From positions 52,969 through 116,968 of the forward strand of contig DATBYF010000137.1 in assembly GCA_036513895.1 (NCBI GenBank): a stretch of 64,000 bases of DNA, read 5' to 3'. The position numbers and the translations under genes were made by a program. The DNA comes from Palsa-147 sp036513895. GTDB taxonomy: Bacteria; Acidobacteriota; Terriglobia; Acidiferrales; UBA7541. Shown piece by piece: positions 61,087 through 64,000 of the stretch; positions within the stretch are counted from its first letter, which is position 1; the number at the start of each line of letters is the position of its first letter. The notes beneath the pieces were generated by a model, which did not search any database, was not told where the DNA came from, and saw only the letters and a program-made list of their open reading frames with translations.

Positions 61087-63642
61087 TCAATTATCCGTAA
61101 ACGTCTGCCCCCGCGGCTGCCCCTTCGCCAGCGGGGGCGGAGCGTCGGGCTCACTGAAATCTTTCGTCCATCTCCAATTCCGAATCTCCGGCATATCTTC
61201 AAAATGTTGCCGGATGTAAGTGTGGTGCTCGAACAATTTCCGGTTGAACATATCAATCGCATCCGAAGCCTGCGAACGCAACCGCGGCACATGCTTCAGC
61301 GCGTCAACCGCAAGATGGAAGCGGCTCATCTTGTTGAGCACCACCATATCGAACGGAGTCGTCGTCGTACCCTCGTCGTTGAATCCCCGCACGTGAAATC
61401 GCGCTTCGTTCGAACGTCCGTGCACCATGCTGTGAATCAGCCAGCGATAGCCATGGAATGCAAACACCACATCCACATTCCGCGTGAACAGCGCATCGAA
61501 CGAAATATTATCCATGCCGTGCGGATGGTCGTCCGGGCTCATCAGCGAGTTCAGATCCACCACATTCACGACTCGCACTTTGATTCCGGGCACATGCTTC
61601 TGTAGCAGCCAAGAAGTCGCGCAGGCTTCCATGGTTGGCACGTCTCCGGCGCACGCGAGGACGATGTCCGGCTCCGTTCCTCCATCATTCGTGGCAAATT
61701 TCCAGATGGATGCTCCCTGCGAGCAGTGCGTCAGCGCTTCGTCAAACGTGAGCCATTGCAACTGCGGTTGTTTTCCGCATGTCACCACGTTGACGTAGTT
61801 GCGGCTGCGCAGGCAGTGATCCATCACATTCAACAAACAGTTTGCATCCGGCGGATAGTAGATCCGAGCCACCTCGCTGCGCCGTTGCAGCGCGTTGTCC
61901 ACAAACCCCGGCGCCTGGTGGCTGAAACCATTGTGATCGTTGCGCCAGGCGTGGCTGGTGAGAAACACATTCAGCGAGCCGATCGGCCTGCGCCACGGAA
62001 ATTCGAGACACTGCTCCATCCACTTCGCGTGCTGCGTCACCATCGAATCCACGACCTGCGCGAACGCTTCGTAAGATGACCACACGCCATGTCTGCCGGT
62101 TAGGAGATATCCTTCGAGCCAGCCTTCACAGAGATGTTCGCTGAGCACTTCCATCACCCGGCCGTCGGGCGCTAAGTGGTCATCAATGGATACGATAGGC
62201 TCCATCGTGCAACGGTCGGTCGCGTCAAACACCGAATTCAGCCGATTCGAATTCGTTTCATCCGGGCAGAATAAGCGGAAATTTTCCGGATTTTGTTTGA
62301 TGACGTCACGAAAATACTCACCGAGTTTGCGCGGAGCTTCCGCTACTACCTCGCCGGGCCCGGGAATACCCAATGCGTATTGAGCGAAGTCGGGCAGATC
62401 GAGCGCTTTCAGCAACCGGCCGCCGTTGACGTGCGGATTTGCGCCCATGCGCTGCTCTCCGTCGGGCGCCAGTGCGGCCAGCTCAGGGATTAGCGTTCCG
62501 TCTTTGTCAAACAACTCCTCCGGAGAATACTCACGCATCCACGCCTCGAGTAATTTTAGGTGTTCCGGATTTTCGAGAACGGTGGAAAGCGGTACTTGAT
62601 GGGCGCGAAAAGTGCCTTCGATCGGCAGACCATCCACTTCGTTCGGGCATGTCCAGCCCTTCGGCGTGCGCAGGATAATCATTGGCCACGGTTGGCGGAG
62701 CTGATCGCCATTTTTTTGCGCTTTGTCTGATCGAAATTGTTTTTGAATGTCTCGTATGCCTGCGTAGGCACGATCGAGCGCGCCCGCCAAGAGTTGGTGC
62801 ACGATTTCAGGATCGTCGCCCTCGACAAATTCCGGCGCATAGCCCATGCCCTTGTAGAGCTCGATCAGTTCTTCGTCGCTGGTGCGCGCCATCACGGTAG
62901 GCCCTGAAATTTTGTAACCATTCAAATGCAGAATCGGCAGCACGGCTCCGTCGCGCGCGGGATTCAGAAACTTGATTCCCTTCCAGCTTCCTTCCAGCGG
63001 ACAGGTTTCCGCCTCGCCATCCCCGATCACGCAAGCCACGATTAAATCAGGATTGTCGAACGCCGCTCCAAAAGCATGCACAAGTGAATAGCCAAGTTCG
63101 CCTCCCTCATGCATGGAGTTCGGCGTGTGCGGTCCGCAGTGACTCGGAATGCCTCCGGGCGTTGAAAAAGATCGGAATAGCAGCCGCATGCCGTGGATGT
63201 CCTGAGTGATTTCAGGATGCACATCGGTATAAGTTCCTTCAAGGTAAGCGCACGCGTTCAGCGTTGGACCACCGTGCCCCGGTCCCGATATGTAAATGAT
63301 GTCTGCGTTTGTTTCCCGGATCAGCCGGTTCAAATGGACATAGATGAAATTCTGCCCGGCGGATGTTCCCCAGTGCCCCAGCAAACGCGGCTTGATGTGC
63401 TCTTTTTTGAGCGGCTCGCGCAGCAGCGGATTATCTTGCAGATAGATTTGCCCGACGACGAGATAATTGGCCGCCGACCAGTAGCGCTGCATTTTGCCCA
63501 ATAACTCAGCCGAAAGCGGCCCCTTAGCCTTCTCGGCCGCAGCGGCCGCAGCGTCCGTTGACCCAGCAGCCCGCTCTTGCCCCCGCTGCGATTTCTTGCT
63601 GACCTCGACCACAGTCGATAAACTAGCGTCAAATTCCAGCAT
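61087..63642 (-). CDS. xfp: Xylulose-5-phosphate/fructose-6-phosphate phosphoketolase
   Basis: An 851-residue thiamine-diphosphate enzyme that splits xylulose-5-P or fructose-6-P with phosphate to acetyl phosphate and an aldose phosphate. Motifs are HIKPRLLGHWGTSAGQNFIY, ISGPGHGGPTLNACAYLEG, FSTPGGIPSHCGPHTPNSMH, the ThDP motif GDGEAETCPLEGSWKGIKFL through ILHLNGYKIS, and RHGVWSSYEAFAQVVDSM. The length is slightly above the usual 790-830. The ATG at 63642 is chosen because GGAG lies five bases upstream; ATG 63660 has no ribosome binding site. An Ala-rich insertion (DAAAAAAEK) follows the start. The upstream neighbour on the same strand is acetate kinase, which would use the acetyl phosphate. 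Confidence 0.95.
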   Translation of the reverse strand: MLEFDASLSTVVEVSKKSQRGQERAAGSTDAAAAAAEKAKGPLSAELLGKMQRYWSAANYLVVGQIYLQDNPLLREPLKKEHIKPRLLGHWGTSAGQNFIYVHLNRLIRETNADIIYISGPGHGGPTLNACAYLEGTYTDVHPEITQDIHGMRLLFRSFSTPGGIPSHCGPHTPNSMHEGGELGYSLVHAFGAAFDNPDLIVACVIGDGEAETCPLEGSWKGIKFLNPARDGAVLPILHLNGYKISGPTVMARTSDEELIELYKGMGYAPEFVEGDDPEIVHQLLAGALDRAYAGIRDIQKQFRSDKAQKNGDQLRQPWPMIILRTPKGWTCPNEVDGLPIEGTFRAHQVPLSTVLENPEHLKLLEAWMREYSPEELFDKDGTLIPELAALAPDGEQRMGANPHVNGGRLLKALDLPDFAQYALGIPGPGEVVAEAPRKLGEYFRDVIKQNPENFRLFCPDETNSNRLNSVFDATDRCTMEPIVSIDDHLAPDGRVMEVLSEHLCEGWLEGYLLTGRHGVWSSYEAFAQVVDSMVTQHAKWMEQCLEFPWRRPIGSLNVFLTSHAWRNDHNGFSHQAPGFVDNALQRRSEVARIYYPPDANCLLNVMDHCLRSRNYVNVVTCGKQPQLQWLTFDEALTHCSQGASIWKFATNDGGTEPDIVLACAGDVPTMEACATSWLLQKHVPGIKVRVVNVVDLNSLMSPDDHPHGMDNISFDALFTRNVDVVFAFHGYRWLIHSMVHGRSNEARFHVRGFNDEGTTTTPFDMVVLNKMSRFHLAVDALKHVPRLRSQASDAIDMFNRKLFEHHTYIRQHFEDMPEIRNWRWTKDFSEPDAPPPLAKGQPRGQTFTDN

Positions 63643-63682
63643 GCCATCTCCTGCTTTCATAAGATGTGCGGCCAGGTGGCAG

Positions 63683-63904
63683 CCCCCGCATTTATGCGGG
63701 GGAGGAGCGCTTTAGCGCTCCGAAAAAATCCGCGCCCCGATCTCCGGCTTCAGCCGCGGAAGAGTTCTGCCACGCCGATTCGCAGCTGATTGTATAAGTT
63801 TCCTCGCGAAATCTGCCCAAGAATAAACCGCCGACATTAAGGGTCGATGAAAATATCGTCATAGCTCGCATTTTTTTTCAGAGCCGGGAGGCTCCCGCCT
63901 CCCG
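63683..63904. repeat. Hairpin array between acetate kinase and phosphoketolase
   Basis: 63683-63702: CCCCCGCA-TTTA-TGCGGGGG. 63704-63721: GGAGCGC-TTTA-GCGCTCC. 63743-63760: TCCGGC-TTCA-GCCGCGGA. 63885-63904: CGGGAGGC-TCCC-GCCTCCCG. These are the same loop types as the array at 60.8-61.0 kb, so the phosphoketolase gene is flanked by them on both sides. Confidence 0.7.
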
Positions 63905-63932
63905 AAACCCAGCGCAACGATGACCACACCCA

Positions 63933-64000
63933 TCAAATCAAAGCCGCCACATGCCGCACAATCATCAAATCTTCATTCGTTTTAATCACCCGCACTTTTA
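63933..64000 (-). CDS. ackA: Acetate kinase, C-terminal end (partial)
   Basis: Only the last 21 codons and stop are inside the window: VRVIKTNEDLMIVRHVAALI. The segment V-I-x-T-N-E-D-L-M-I-x-R matches the conserved C-terminus of acetate kinases. The enzyme would turn acetyl phosphate plus ADP into acetate plus ATP, using the product of the phosphoketolase encoded 290 bp downstream on the same strand. The call rests on a short segment plus the neighbour. Confidence 0.75.
   Translation of the reverse strand, partial: KVRVIKTNEDLMIVRHVAALI

Overview
The window looks like a chromosomal segment of an Acidobacteriota (Terriglobia-like) bacterium. The strongest signs are a tandem pair of ADOP-type orphan permeases behind a PadR regulator, WD40/TolB-like propeller proteins, a DUF2950-DUF3300 pair, and dispersed GC-rich palindromic repeats between genes. 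There are no rRNA or tRNA genes, no CRISPR array, no transposase and no phage genes, so this is mostly ordinary chromosome with several unusual loci.

0-6.4 kb: the end of a beta-propeller protein, an HTTM membrane protein translationally coupled to a small membrane partner, a quinone-oxidoreductase-like enzyme, and two integral membrane proteins (one of the ICMT/PEMT methyltransferase type). 6.5-14 kb, minus strand: an eight-gene respiratory operon. In transcription order it holds a monoheme cytochrome fused to an outer-membrane barrel (Cyc2-like), a diheme cytochrome c, a cupredoxin-like protein, CoxB, CoxA, CoxC, CoxD and a small CxxC membrane protein. This order closely resembles the iron-oxidation rus operon of Acidithiobacillus (cyc2-cyc1-orf-coxB-coxA-coxC-coxD-rus) and is the most interesting locus in the window.

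14.4-28 kb: two coupled exported SH3-like proteins, a HigBA toxin-antitoxin pair with a nearly leaderless promoter, a secreted protein divergent from padR, two ADOP permeases, a carboxypeptidase-regulatory-like protein, a Tat-exported FAD amine-oxidase-like enzyme and a DUF4136 protein. 28.3-38 kb: a glucan locus with a Tat-exported glucoamylase-like (PF10091) hydrolase, a GH39 glycosidase, a cyclic-beta-1,2-glucan-synthase-like protein that lacks the C-terminal GH94 domain, and an ABC exporter, together recalling NdvA/NdvB.

38-48 kb: an unknown exported protein, a nucleoside-salvage group (isochorismatase-like hydrolase, CNT transporter, divergent nucleoside hydrolase), a small zinc-ribbon protein, a B12-binding radical SAM enzyme, and a GH130 phosphorylase downstream of a GT4 glycosyltransferase fused to a helical domain. 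48-54 kb: groES-groEL and a run of small envelope or stress-type proteins (SYLF, DUF3185, Thivi_2564 type and others). 54-64 kb: a GT39-like membrane glycosyltransferase, DUF2950 and DUF3300 proteins, a zinc-free MDR reductase, two tiny conserved-looking proteins, an exported protein, and a phosphoketolase downstream of the 3' end of acetate kinase. The last two form an acetyl-phosphate to acetate/ATP branch.

Dispersed repeats of two kinds recur in the gaps: GC-rich hairpins with a fixed tetraloop but varying stems, and a 'GTCATYCCGA...AGGGATC' element. In two places the second kind is joined to the palindrome GTAGCGCCGGGC-NNNN-GCCCGGC. All family assignments come from reading translated sequence and motifs without database searches.
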